Positions 36,276-43,908 are shown, counted from the first letter of the stretch. The stretch is DNA of 64,000 nt from JAFGDI01 sp963667715 (GCA_963667715.1 OY763926.1:2232001-2296000), one strand, 5' to 3'. Numbers and translations are program-made. The notes: generated by a model from the sequence alone, not told the origin.

Positions 36276-37817
36276 ATGAAATATCTTCAACCAATTATAT
36301 ATGTATTTGTAGCATTAGTTATTGTTATATCAGTATTTATGACAATACCTAACCCAGTAGAACTGCCAGCCAGAATTCCAGGCTCTGACGGCAGGGCGGC
36401 TCATCCGGCAGGGGAGTCGGCGGGGGAGCTGGTGTTCCAACTCGATAATTTACAAGAGCTTACCGCCCTGCCAGAGCATATTTCAGAATCGACTGGTGTC
36501 TCAGAAAACTGGCCTTGGTTTAGAGGGAATAATCATGATGCGATTTGGCAGAATGATTCATATGAATTGATCACCGATTATACTGAGCCGTTGGAATGTC
36601 TTTGGAATATTGAGATGGGCGAAGGTTATGCAGGCGCAACTGTTTATAATGGAATAGTTTATGTGCTTGATTATAATGCCAAAGATCAGCGGGATGTTTT
36701 GCGTGCGATCAATCTGGCTGACGGCAGCGATATTTGGAACTTATCTTACAATGTCAAGATCAAACGTGATCATGGAATGAGCCGACCGGTGCCGGCGGTC
36801 AATGATAAGTATGTTGTGACGATCGGTCCGCGATGCCAAGTCATGTGTGCAAATAGACTTACAGGCGAAAAGCTATGGCATATGGATCTGGTTAAACAAT
36901 ATGAAACCAAGATACCATTATGGCATGGTTCTCAATGTCCGTTACTTGATGGTAATACAGTACTTATAGCACCATCTGGTACTAAACTTATGATCGCGGT
37001 TGACTGTGCTACAGGTAAGATACTCTGGGAGACAGATAATCCAGATAAATGGAATATGACACACTCGTCAATACAGCCTGTAAATATCGATGGTGTGAAG
37101 ACTTATGTATATTGTGGTGACGGCGGGATCGCTGGATTTGATGCCGTCAGCGGCAGACGTTTATGGGTTAATTATGACTGGAAAATGAGGACAAATGTAC
37201 CAACGCCGGTAGATATCGGAGATGGCAGATTATTCCTATGTGCCGGATATAACAAGGGTTGCGCTATGCTTAGGGTTTATCGGACCTTAAATAATGAGTC
37301 AGATAATACCTCTGAGAAGTCGGGTGGTATGGTGTTAGAAAGCGTAAAAAATAACCCGGGAGAAGACGCATTATCAGAGCAGGAAAATGGTACGGTTGCA
37401 AGTGTAAGTACTGGTTTAAAGGTAAGTTACGCAGCTGAAATGATCTTTATGCACCCTGCCAGTATTTTTGGCGCGGTCCAGCATACTCCGGTATTTTATA
37501 ATGGCTATATATATGGTATTCGTCAGGATAAAGTCTTTTGTTGCCTAGACTTAGATGGCAATATCGTTTGGGAATCTCCCAAGGATGACCCATATGGAGA
37601 CAGCCCATTTATGATAGTTAATGATAAGCTGGTTGCACTTGATGATGATGGTGTTTTGAGTCTAATTGATTTAACACCAAGTGGTTACAAACTTATCGCC
37701 AGGCAGCAGGTTTTGTATGGTCGTGAAAGCTGGGGTTTGATGGCTATGGTTGACGGCTTGTTGATCGTCCGTGATTTTACTGAGATGAGATGTCTTAGGA
37801 TAGCAAACCATAAATAA
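36276..37817 (+). CDS. membrane-anchored PQQ-like beta-propeller protein
   Basis: 513 aa. One N-terminal membrane helix or uncleaved signal (IIYVFVALVIVISVFMTI), a linker, then WPWFRGNNHDAIW, the typical opening of planctomycete PQQ-propeller proteins. Repeated blades follow (YNGIVYVLDY, ANRLTGEKLWHMD, AVDCATGKILWETDN, FDAVSGRRLWVNYD, CLDLDGNIVWESP). These resemble BamB and quinoprotein blades but no catalytic or cofactor residues are evident. Probably periplasmic, scaffold or substrate-binding. A Ser/Glu/Asn-rich insertion lies at ~residues 345-380. It begins 78 bp after the zinc-ribbon gene. The top-strand base use changes to G-rich from about here on. Confidence 0.82.
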   Translation: MKYLQPIIYVFVALVIVISVFMTIPNPVELPARIPGSDGRAAHPAGESAGELVFQLDNLQELTALPEHISESTGVSENWPWFRGNNHDAIWQNDSYELITDYTEPLECLWNIEMGEGYAGATVYNGIVYVLDYNAKDQRDVLRAINLADGSDIWNLSYNVKIKRDHGMSRPVPAVNDKYVVTIGPRCQVMCANRLTGEKLWHMDLVKQYETKIPLWHGSQCPLLDGNTVLIAPSGTKLMIAVDCATGKILWETDNPDKWNMTHSSIQPVNIDGVKTYVYCGDGGIAGFDAVSGRRLWVNYDWKMRTNVPTPVDIGDGRLFLCAGYNKGCAMLRVYRTLNNESDNTSEKSGGMVLESVKNNPGEDALSEQENGTVASVSTGLKVSYAAEMIFMHPASIFGAVQHTPVFYNGYIYGIRQDKVFCCLDLDGNIVWESPKDDPYGDSPFMIVNDKLVALDDDGVLSLIDLTPSGYKLIARQQVLYGRESWGLMAMVDGLLIVRDFTEMRCLRIANHK

Positions 37818-38269
37818 ATAGTCATTTTATAGTCCTCAATTATGCATAAGTTATTGTTTAGAAAAAAGATAGGGTTTTCGTGCATTTTCAGCCATTCTAT
37901 GAGAACTCTATTTGGCCATATTACCTACAATGAAACATAATATATATTATCGGACGTTTAAGGTGGGTAGGGAAAAGGGTGATTTGGGGTATATTAAATT
38001 GGGATATGTGCTTATTCCCTGCTATTTGAGCTTGTTTATGATTGGTATTTTCTGGGATTGCATTTAAAATGGTTGTGTTGTGAAATGTATATTTTTATGG
38101 AAGGCCCTACTTTTTCAGTTCTTTATTTTCAGATAGTTATAAATGTCCTTGCAGCCTGCTGCGGATGAATGTACATTGGATGTATATAGTGTGTTGTGAG
38201 ATGTACATTTTTGGTGCAAGGTCAAAATCTATCAAGATTTAATAAGAATTACCATAAAATTGAAAGGAT
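37818..38269. other. 452 bp gap upstream of the sigma-54 activator gene, with a ~28 bp direct repeat
   Basis: No gene. GTGTTGTGAAATGTATATTTTTATGG (shown as positions 38075-38100) recurs with few changes at 38191-38220, 116 bp apart, just before the activator gene, as expected for a regulator site. TTATGCATA (~37848) is near a DnaA-box consensus. No sigma-54 promoter consensus was found. Confidence 0.5.
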
Positions 38270-39763
38270 ATGGCAGGTTTTATGCAAGAATTGATAAAAC
38301 TCAACAATACCCAAAAACACTTCGCCGAGCTGATCTATAAGACGGTCGCGGTAAATCCTTTTTCCCCTGATGCGGTAAAGCTTGAGCAAAAACTATGCGG
38401 AAAGTCCCATAATAAATCTGGTGTTGAATTATCCAAATTTTACATTTCACAGATCGACAATTTCTTTGAGCCATTTGATAAGAATCTGGGCCGCCCTGCT
38501 CGAGTTTCAGATTTTAGTCATTCGGTAGAACAGAACATATATTATACGATCTGTTATAGAGTGTTTCATGAGTATGTTGAGCGGATCGATGAGTTGGTTG
38601 CGTGTCAGTTGAAACAGCCAGAGGGATCGTGTACGGTTGGGTTTGCTGATGAGTTGATAAAGAAGTTGGCGGTACGCGGGATCGAGCTTGATAATGCGGC
38701 GAGGGTGTTGAGTTATTTTTATCAGCTTCGCCGGGCGTGGCTGTTTATCTCCGGCAGGCTTAAAGGTAATGGCCCGTCGATGATGCGTATGCGTGAGGAT
38801 ATTTGGAATAATATATTTACTCATAATGTTGAGATATATGAGAAGAAGCTATGGTATCGGATGGAGGATTTTTCCACCCTGCTGCTGGGTGGAACTGGCA
38901 GCGGAAAAGGAGCGGCGGCACAAGCGATCGGGTTTAGTAGTTATATACCTTATGATGCAAAGAAGCGTCAGTTTGATATAAGTTTCATGAAGAATTTTGT
39001 GCCGGTGAATTTGTCGCAGTTTCCTGAGACGCTGCTGGAGTCGGAGTTGTTTGGTCATGCTCGTGGTGCGTTTACTGGTGCGACTGAGAGTTATGATGGT
39101 TTGTTCGCGCGATGTGGTCAGTATGGAACGATATTTTTGGATGAGATCGCAGAGATAAAACTGCATACCCAGGTGAAGCTGCTGAAGGTTCTGGAGGAGA
39201 GGTTGTATTGTCCTTTGGGTAGTCATAAGCTTGCGAAGTTTCAGGGGCGAGTGATAGCGGCGACGCATCAGCCGATAGATGATTTGTGTGAGATGGGTCG
39301 GTTTCGAGATGATCTGTATTATCGGTTGTGTAGTGATGTGATCTATGTGCCGTCGCTGCGTCAGAGGCTGGATGAGGAGCCGGGCGAGCTTGAGCTGATG
39401 GTAGGTCATTTGCTGGATGGTATGGTTGGAGCTGGAGCGGATGATCTGAAGGAGGTGATAACCAGGCGGCTGACGAAGGAGCTGCCGGGAGACTATAGCT
39501 GGCCGGGTAATGTGCGGGAGCTGGCACAGCTGATACGGCGGATAATTATAAAGAGTAATTGTAAGTTGGAGACCAGGAGGCGAAGCGGAGATGGCGAGTC
39601 CCCTGCCGTCGGGTTAAATATGGCGGATTATTCTGGTGAGTGTTCGGTGGCGGAATTGACGGAGCAGTATTGCCGGAACCTGTATCATAAGTATGAGAAT
39701 TATCAGGTGGTGGCGAAGATAACGGGGTTGAATTGGCGGACGATAAAGAAGTATTGTGAGTAA
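38270..39763 (+). CDS. sigma-54-dependent transcriptional activator
   Basis: 497 aa. The N-terminal ~200 residues are helical and not a receiver, GAF or PAS domain that I recognise. The AAA+ domain follows: Walker A LLGGTGSGKG, ESELFGHARGAFTGATES (the GAFTGA loop that contacts sigma-54), Walker B GTIFLDEIAEI, then the sensor region GRFRDDLYYRL and YSWPGNVREL. The C-terminus has a Fis-like helix-turn-helix (QVVAKITGLNWRTIKKYCE). The signal it senses is unknown. ATG 38270 has AAAGGA too close (2 nt); ATG 38282 is an equally possible start. A direct repeat upstream may be an autoregulatory site. Confidence 0.88.
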   Translation: MAGFMQELIKLNNTQKHFAELIYKTVAVNPFSPDAVKLEQKLCGKSHNKSGVELSKFYISQIDNFFEPFDKNLGRPARVSDFSHSVEQNIYYTICYRVFHEYVERIDELVACQLKQPEGSCTVGFADELIKKLAVRGIELDNAARVLSYFYQLRRAWLFISGRLKGNGPSMMRMREDIWNNIFTHNVEIYEKKLWYRMEDFSTLLLGGTGSGKGAAAQAIGFSSYIPYDAKKRQFDISFMKNFVPVNLSQFPETLLESELFGHARGAFTGATESYDGLFARCGQYGTIFLDEIAEIKLHTQVKLLKVLEERLYCPLGSHKLAKFQGRVIAATHQPIDDLCEMGRFRDDLYYRLCSDVIYVPSLRQRLDEEPGELELMVGHLLDGMVGAGADDLKEVITRRLTKELPGDYSWPGNVRELAQLIRRIIIKSNCKLETRRRSGDGESPAVGLNMADYSGECSVAELTEQYCRNLYHKYENYQVVAKITGLNWRTIKKYCE

Positions 39764-40169
39764 GTGCGAGGTCTTTTGTCCACAGATTTAGTGAAAGGTG
39801 TTCGCTACTGAGAACGCTGATTGATTAATTTGCGCAGATTTAAGAAGAATATTAATTTAGAAGAGAATTAAGATTTTAACGCAATGGCGCCAGGTCGTAA
39901 AGATATAGTTGGCGATTGGGAGTTAGTTTGAAATGATGGCATTATGAAGAATTTTTGGAACCACAGAGGTCACAGAGTGCACTGAGAAGAAGAGGATTTA
40001 TTACTCGCAGAGGTCGCGGAGTCGCAGAGGGAAGAAAAAATAATAATACGAGTTTAACGCTAATTCGCAAAGGGTTGGTTGGATGGTTAAAGTGTTAAGG
40101 AGTTTATGATATGGTTGGAAGGTAAGGAAGAAGACTTAAGAATCCCGACGTGTATCGGGAAACTCTTGC

Positions 40170-40392
40170 GCGGATGTTGGAGACGCAATATTTTGCGTCT
40201 CTACGTGGGTTCGGGATATTGTTGGAGAATGTTAAGTTGATTGGGAACTGATGGGCCGTAAGACGCAAGAGGTCACAGAGAAGAAAAGCGGCGTGTGAGG
40301 AAAGGGTATGGCCGCCCTCTGGATGGCCTCATTGTTTAGATGTGAATATTAAGAGTGTGTAACTGCCTGTGTTAACATGGTTTATGGGAATG
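40170..40392 (+). repeat. left copy of ~225 bp direct repeat flanking the toxin island
   Basis: Aligns base by base with 45581-45808 apart from a few substitutions and a 5 bp insertion in the right copy (TACTT near 45729-45733). Begins GCGGATGTTGGAGACGC and ends GTTAACATGG..TATGGGAA. Confidence 0.8.
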
Positions 40393-40417
40393 GCTTCTAG
40401 AACCTTTTAATTTCCCC
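40392..40417 (-). repeat. GGTGTCAGG motif, degenerate copy after immunity gene 1
   Basis: On the minus strand GGGGAAATTAAAAGGTTCTAGAAGCC: same left half as the other copies, with the core changed from GTGTCAGGAGTC. It is followed by the CCCATAA..GTTAACA tail that also follows the copies at 44191 and 45808. Confidence 0.5.
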
Positions 40418-40447
40418 TTTTATTTTCCTTTAGTTTGATTTTTTGGT

Positions 40448-40792
40448 CTATTTGCATATCTGAAGTTTTTTGGCCAATTTGTTCAATTCATCAAATTCTT
40501 TGGGTTTTCTTTCGATTAACTCAGACAAATCACAACCACAAAAAGGACAAAACTTTATCTGAGCGTAAGTCGTTACTGTAAAGTGCGGGTAATCATTGAT
40601 AATTGCCTCCCGCAATTTTTCCCATGAACCTTTTTCCGCATTTATCATTTGCAGGTATTCTTCTTTTTCAATGGATTGAGCAACCAAAGCAAAGTTTTTA
40701 TAACCACATGCAATTTCAGCAAAAACACTTATACCTTTACTGCCTAAATGCTTAATACTATTTTCAAAGGGCAGACAACACCATGAAATCAT
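40448..40792 (-). CDS. predicted immunity protein 1 (CC-PF / CPFCG family)
   Basis: 114 aa, starting MISWCCLPFENSIKHLGSKG and with FCPFCGCDLSELIERKP near the end, a probable zinc-binding pair of CC and CPFC. It begins 15 nt after the toxin domain 1 stop, with AAAGG at 8 nt spacing, the usual toxin-immunity arrangement. A homologue stands alone at 35892-36197. Small cytosolic proteins directly behind a polymorphic-toxin C-terminal domain normally protect the producer; the inhibitory mechanism is unknown. Confidence is high that it is a gene, moderate that it is the immunity partner. Confidence 0.72.
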   Translation of the reverse strand: MISWCCLPFENSIKHLGSKGISVFAEIACGYKNFALVAQSIEKEEYLQMINAEKGSWEKLREAIINDYPHFTVTTYAQIKFCPFCGCDLSELIERKPKEFDELNKLAKKLQICK

Positions 40793-40807
40793 AACAATAA
40801 CCTTTCA

Positions 40808-41146
40808 TTATTTTGCAGGAACAATATACTTGTTTAATTCATCACTTAAGCCAGCATTAAAACGCCATTCTGTACCAGAATTAATACCCATCCAACTATC
40901 ATTGTATTTCCATACACTTTGGCTAGATTTCATACTATTAAAAACATCGTTTGGCATTTCAATAGTATAAACCTTGCCGCCAGTTTTATCTGCATAAAAT
41001 TGTGCATAACTCAGATCATCAGTTGTACTCAATGTCCTTATTGGCGAAATACCATTTTCATGATTTCCACCATGATATAGATTCGTGGTATTGGAAAAGG
41101 TAAAGTCTTCTGCAATATTAGCTGCCCCTTTATTATGCACCAGCAC
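40808..41146 (-). CDS. polymorphic-toxin C-terminal domain 1 (possible ADP-ribosyltransferase fold), orphan cassette
   Basis: The VLVHNK junction that ends Hint pre-toxin domains opens the frame and is followed by a ~100 aa domain. NLYHGG, then RTLSTTDDLSYAQFYAD and GGKVYTIEMP resemble the 'YHGT ... S.D..vA..YA ... G.VY.v.ip' pattern of ADP-ribosyltransferase-like toxins. I cannot confirm the catalytic triad. The frame continues 5' into a Hint fragment (41147-41362) without an ATG. Thus it is either silent DNA for recombination into a full-length toxin gene or is translated weakly from GTG 41146. The immunity gene follows after 15 nt. Confidence 0.65.
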   Translation of the reverse strand: MLVHNKGAANIAEDFTFSNTTNLYHGGNHENGISPIRTLSTTDDLSYAQFYADKTGGKVYTIEMPNDVFNSMKSSQSVWKYNDSWMGINSGTEWRFNAGLSDELNKYIVPAK

Positions 41147-41362
41147 GCCGGAGGCGGTGACGACATAGTTATGATATTGGGCGACGGCGAGGTTGTAAAC
41201 CTTTATTTTGGCGGGGTATGAGCTTATTGAGGTTATTGGTGCGGTATGGTCATCAAATAGCTGTAACAGATCACCAACTTCAAGATCCTCGGAATCTACC
41301 CAGCGGCCGTTTTCAGAAAAGCCTCGTTCATAATCGTAAATGAATATTCCAGACTGAATTAG
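41147..41362 (-). pseudogene. 5'-truncated Hint (intein-like) domain fragment, cassette 1
   Basis: In frame with toxin domain 1. The translation reads GRWVDSEDLEVGDLL ... ITSISSYPAKIKVYNL, AVAQYHNYVV and TASGVLVHNK: the C-terminal half of a Hint/intein splicing-type domain as used in Rhs and other polymorphic toxins. An in-frame TAG at 41363-41365 precedes it and no start codon is available, so the N-terminal delivery part of the toxin is absent. Its DNA is nearly identical to 42273-42480. Confidence 0.75.
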
Positions 41363-41433
41363 CTATAGATTAGATAACTAGCTTGAAAAAGAAATAACTA
41401 TCTCCCCGATTTCGTTGTAAAACCTACAAAAAC

Positions 41434-41457
41434 GACTCCTGACACCTTTTATTTCTC
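41434..41457 (-). repeat. GGTGTCAGG motif upstream of the Hint 1 fragment
   Basis: Minus strand GAGAAATAAAAGGTGTCAGG then AGTCGTTTTTGTAGG. The sequence behind it is the same as behind the copy at 42555. Confidence 0.7.
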
Positions 41458-41630
41458 CTCGATTTTTGCGTCGACTATTAAATAGAGCAGGTGAATCAAA
41501 AAAAGTAGAACAGTAGAGTATGAATCTATGGCGAATTAATATTCTCAAACAAAGCTTACATCCAGTAATCGCTTTTTGACTGTTTATATCATACCTTACA
41601 AGTGCTTACAGAGAAAAGGCTTACAAAATC

Positions 41631-41656
41631 GACTCCTGACACCTTTTTTTCTTTTC
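41631..41656 (-). repeat. GGTGTCAGG motif after immunity gene 2
   Basis: Minus strand GAAAAAAAGGTGTCAGGAGT then CGATTTTGTAAGCC, 31 nt after the stop codon of the 41688 gene. Confidence 0.7.
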
Positions 41657-41687
41657 CAAGAGCAAATAAGGTTGGTTGGGAGTTTAT

Positions 41688-41912
41688 TCATTCTTCCAAC
41701 CAATCAATTACCCAGCTTGATTCATTAAAATATTCTTCAAGATAATCAAATTTTTCAACCCAATTATCATATACAGTATTATTAAATTCTTTACTAGGAG
41801 ATGTTAGAATTATAAATCCTCCTGTATTTTCACTATCGTCCAAAATTTTCACAAAAAAACCTGTTTCATCACCAGAAATAATTCTGCCAATAGTCTCTAT
41901 TTTTATATTCAT
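41688..41912 (-). CDS. predicted immunity protein 2 (small acidic)
   Basis: 74 aa, strongly acidic (MNIKIETIGRIISGDE ... YLEEYFNESSWVIDWLEE), no Cys, no membrane segment. It starts 3 nt after the toxin domain 2 stop, which indicates translational coupling. Charge and position fit an immunity protein that masks a basic nuclease-like toxin. No family name is assigned. The sequence differs entirely from immunity 1, although both sit on the same repeated background. Confidence 0.68.
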   Translation of the reverse strand: MNIKIETIGRIISGDETGFFVKILDDSENTGGFIILTSPSKEFNNTVYDNWVEKFDYLEEYFNESSWVIDWLEE

Positions 41913-41915
41913 AAT

Positions 41916-42272
41916 TCAATTCTCATATGGTATATGATTATTCATAATAGCTTTTTTTGCTTTCTCTGTCTTAAATAACTCTAAATGGACATGTGGAATA
42001 CCGGGCTCATGTGCACCAGAAAGAGAACCACTATCTATACGAAACTGACGGTAGTAGCCATCTATCATGTCATTACTCCTAAACACACCAGATCCGGGCT
42101 TTCCGAGTTCTCTGTAATTTGGTCCGAGAAAATCCATGCCGGCATCCAATGCATCATCCGCTGACAAGGTAAACTTGCTTGTAAAATTACCACTGCCATT
42201 TAGCGTCTCACTTACAACATTGTCAATTGGACTATTATATGGACTATATAAAGCCTTATTATGCACCAGCAC
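41916..42272 (-). CDS. polymorphic-toxin C-terminal domain 2 (nuclease-like, HVHLE motif), orphan cassette
   Basis: Starts with the Hint junction VLVHNK, then ~110 aa: FLGPNYRELGKPGSGVFRS, YYRQFRIDSGSLSGAHEP and PHVHLELF. The combination 'GKPGSGVFRS..D..RQFR.D..SL.G.H....PHVH.E' is one I know from C-terminal domains of Rhs-type toxins, predicted to be metal-independent nucleases; the specific target is not established here. It has no ATG; translation could only begin at GTG 42272. The upstream Hint fragment is frame-shifted, so the cassette is not joined to any delivery domain in this window. Confidence 0.68.
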   Translation of the reverse strand: MLVHNKALYSPYNSPIDNVVSETLNGSGNFTSKFTLSADDALDAGMDFLGPNYRELGKPGSGVFRSNDMIDGYYRQFRIDSGSLSGAHEPGIPHVHLELFKTEKAKKAIMNNHIPYEN

Positions 42273-42480
42273 GCCGGAGGCGGTGACGGCATAATTATGA
42301 TATTGGGCGACGGCGAGGTTGTAAACCTTTATTTTGGCGGGGTATGAGCTTATTGAGGTTATTGGTGCGGCATGGTCATCAGCTGTAACAGATCACCAAC
42401 TTCAAGACCCTCGGAATCTACCCAGCGGCCGTTCTCGGAAATGCCTCGTTCATAATCGTAAATTAGTTTCCAGCCCAGAC
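42273..42480 (-). pseudogene. 5'-truncated and frameshifted Hint fragment, cassette 2
   Basis: Nearly identical DNA to 41147-41362 but lacking 5 nt after the codons for DLLQL (near 42382), which throws the upstream half out of frame and creates an early TGA. The downstream part still encodes ITSISSYPAKIKVYNL ... VTASGVLVHNK in the toxin 2 frame. Confidence 0.75.
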
Positions 42481-42554
42481 TAGCTATATATTAGATAACT
42501 AGCTTGAAAAAGAAATAACTATCCCACCGATTTCGTTGTAAAACCTACAAAAAC

Positions 42555-42604
42555 GACTCCTGACACCTTTTAATTTCCCCCCCTGACACCTTTTAATTTC
42601 CCCC
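42555..42604 (-). repeat. tandem double GGTGTCAGG motif at the transposase break
   Basis: Minus strand: GGGGGAAATTAAAAGGTGTC, AGG, then a second GGGGAAATTAAAAGGTGTC and AGGAGTCG. The IS256 transposase homology stops exactly where this starts. Confidence 0.8.
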
Positions 42605-43269
42605 AGCCAGAACTTAGCGCCTTCAGTTTTGGCTATCCAGATACCTAAAAGCTCTTTCATGCCATCCATATTTACACCCAGAGCAAGATATACTGATACA
42701 TTAGCCACCTTGCCATTCTGACGGCATTTGACCACTATGCAGTCAAGGAACACAATGGGATATATTGAATCCAAGGGACGATTATGCCAGGCTTTAACTT
42801 CCTCCATGATGCCCTCTGTTGCCTGGCTGATAAGTCCTTCCGAGACATCAACATGGTACATGTCCAGAAGACTTCCCTGAATATCTCTGACACTCATACC
42901 ACGGCCATACATAGCAATTATTTTATCATCAAAACCATCAAAACATCTTTCGCCCTTAGGGATAAGTATAGGCTCAAATGTGCCATTGCGGTCTCGAGGG
43001 GGATTAAGCTCTACTTCATCAGAATCAATAACAACAGCCTTTTTACTTCTGCCATTACGGCTGTTACCGCTGTTATTGCCTTTGGGATCGTGTTTACTAT
43101 AACCCAAATGGTCACTCATCTCCGCATCCAAAGCTCTCTCAACTATTCGCTTTTTCAACTCAGAAAATAATCCAGATTCACCCCAAAACTTCTCAGGTGT
43201 GCAGTAACCATCTAGTAATTCATCAATTAACGCATCTTTACGCTTGTCGGTCTCTGTTCGCTTAGCCAT
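42604..43269 (-). pseudogene. IS256-family (Mutator) transposase, 3'-truncated
   Basis: MAKRTETDKRKDALIDELLDGY, MSDHLGYSKHD, VRDIQGSLLDMYHVDVSEGLISQ, YPIVFLDCIVVK (the first catalytic Asp), VYLALGVNMDGMKELLGIWI and TEGAKFWL match IS256 transposases, which are ~400 aa. Here the homology ends after ~222 residues and the frame runs on into the GGTGTCAGG repeats to 42499, so the second Asp and the Glu of the DDE triad are lost. The element cannot move on its own. An IS256-type terminal repeat lies upstream at about 43306-43335. Confidence 0.85.
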
Positions 43270-43305
43270 AAATTGTACCTCCATCTAAAGGATAACATAT
43301 TTATG

Positions 43306-43335
43306 ACCATTTACACAGTTAAATGAACACTCCCA
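43306..43335 (-). mobile_element. left terminal inverted repeat of the IS256 remnant
   Basis: Minus strand GGGAGTGTTCATTTAACTGT then GTAAATGG resembles IS256-family ends. It directly abuts the GGTGTCAGG motif at 43337-43357. No right end is present. Confidence 0.55.
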
Positions 43336-43336
43336 G

Positions 43337-43357
43337 CCTGACACCTTTTATTTAGCT
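43337..43357 (-). repeat. GGTGTCAGG motif containing the stop codon of the 142 aa gene
   Basis: Minus strand GAGCTAAATAAAAGGTGTCA then GG; the TAA of AAATAA is the stop codon (43348-43350). Confidence 0.75.
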
Positions 43358-43776
43358 CCACTGTCAACTTGATTTTTCTTAAACCAGTCGCCTTTAAGCG
43401 TCACCCCCTTTTGCCTTAACCAATCCTCCCATTTCTGTATGTCATTTCCAAATTTTTCACCAGTATAATCACCTAGAGCTTTCGTTATCACTTGCAATGT
43501 TTCAGTTCTTTGTTTTTTTAATCTTTCACTATATATATCACCATCATCTTCATAACCCGAGTAGTAATTATTTATATAACCCAACATTTCTACCGCATGT
43601 ACTACATCATTTTCGTTCTGAATATCAGAATATTGCCCACCCCAATCTTTAAGGGAAGATGCAATACCTGCTTTGTGTATAGATGGTATAACATAATCCA
43701 GTACAAAGTTGACTGAAAGAAAAACCGCAACAAATAGCACTAAATACAATATAGTTATTTTAATATACTTTTTCAT
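43348..43776 (-). CDS. membrane-anchored small protein of the island
   Basis: 142 aa from ATG 43776; an upstream start at 43791 adds five residues. One N-terminal helix (ITILYLVLFVAVFLSVNFVLDYVI) and a soluble, charged domain (SLKDWGGQYSDIQNENDVVHAVEMLGYINNYYSGYEDDG...). The last codons before TAA already overlap the GGTGTCAGG motif, so the natural C-terminus may be altered. No recognised family. Position beside toxin cassettes suggests an immunity or accessory gene, but nothing in the sequence proves it. Confidence 0.6.
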   Translation of the reverse strand: MKKYIKITILYLVLFVAVFLSVNFVLDYVIPSIHKAGIASSLKDWGGQYSDIQNENDVVHAVEMLGYINNYYSGYEDDGDIYSERLKKQRTETLQVITKALGDYTGEKFGNDIQKWEDWLRQKGVTLKGDWFKKNQVDSGAK

Positions 43777-43890
43777 TATCTTTGATCCCAAACAGTATAT
43801 TAGGATATAAATTGCCGCTAAGATTCATTTGTTATATTGACATTTATAATCAAGGATAAGCTAAAGGGATACGTCCCCTTTTACTTTTCC

Positions 43891-43908
43891 TGGCACCTTT
43901 TATTTAGC
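43891..43908 (-). repeat. GGTGTCAGG motif variant containing the stop codon of the 53 aa gene
   Basis: Minus strand GCTAAATAAAAGGTGCCA: one base differs in the core (GTGCC). The first TAA (43904-43906) is the stop codon. Confidence 0.6.

Larger units (their letters stand above)
39764..40447 (+). repeat. 684 bp repeat-filled gap and left flank of the accessory island
   Basis: No gene. Forward copies of the dispersed repeats: CCACAGATTTAGTGAAAGG with GTTCGC/GAACGC (39779-39850), AACGCAATGGCGC (39878-39900), the 'ACCACAGAGGTCACAGAG' and 'CGCAGAGGTCGCGGAGTCGC' types (39960-40030), GAATCCCGACGTGTATCGGG (40139-40158) and GAGACGCAATATTTTGCGTCTC (40180-40201). From 40170 to 40392 it is the left copy of the island-flanking direct repeat. 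Confidence 0.7.
41363..41687. repeat. spacer between toxin cassettes with two GGTGTCAGG motifs
   Basis: No gene seen. Motif copies at 41434-41457 and 41631-41656 (minus orientation). The first ~90 bp (41363-41455: ...CTAGCTTGAAAAAGAAATAA..., GATTTCGTTGTAAAACC) duplicate 42489-42577. Contains TTGTA...TACAA complementarity directly beside the motif. Confidence 0.65.

Noticed and set aside
35457..38269. A defined oriC
   Set aside because: The skew and repeat flip suggest a strand switch, but only near-matches to DnaA boxes are visible and no replication gene is present. I therefore report it as a finding, not as an origin feature.
42499..42603. C-terminal ~35 residues of the transposase frame (GEIKRCQGGKLKGVRSRF...)
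   Set aside because: Encoded entirely by the repeated GGGGAAATTAAAAGGTGTC motif and the duplicated spacer, not by IS256 sequence.
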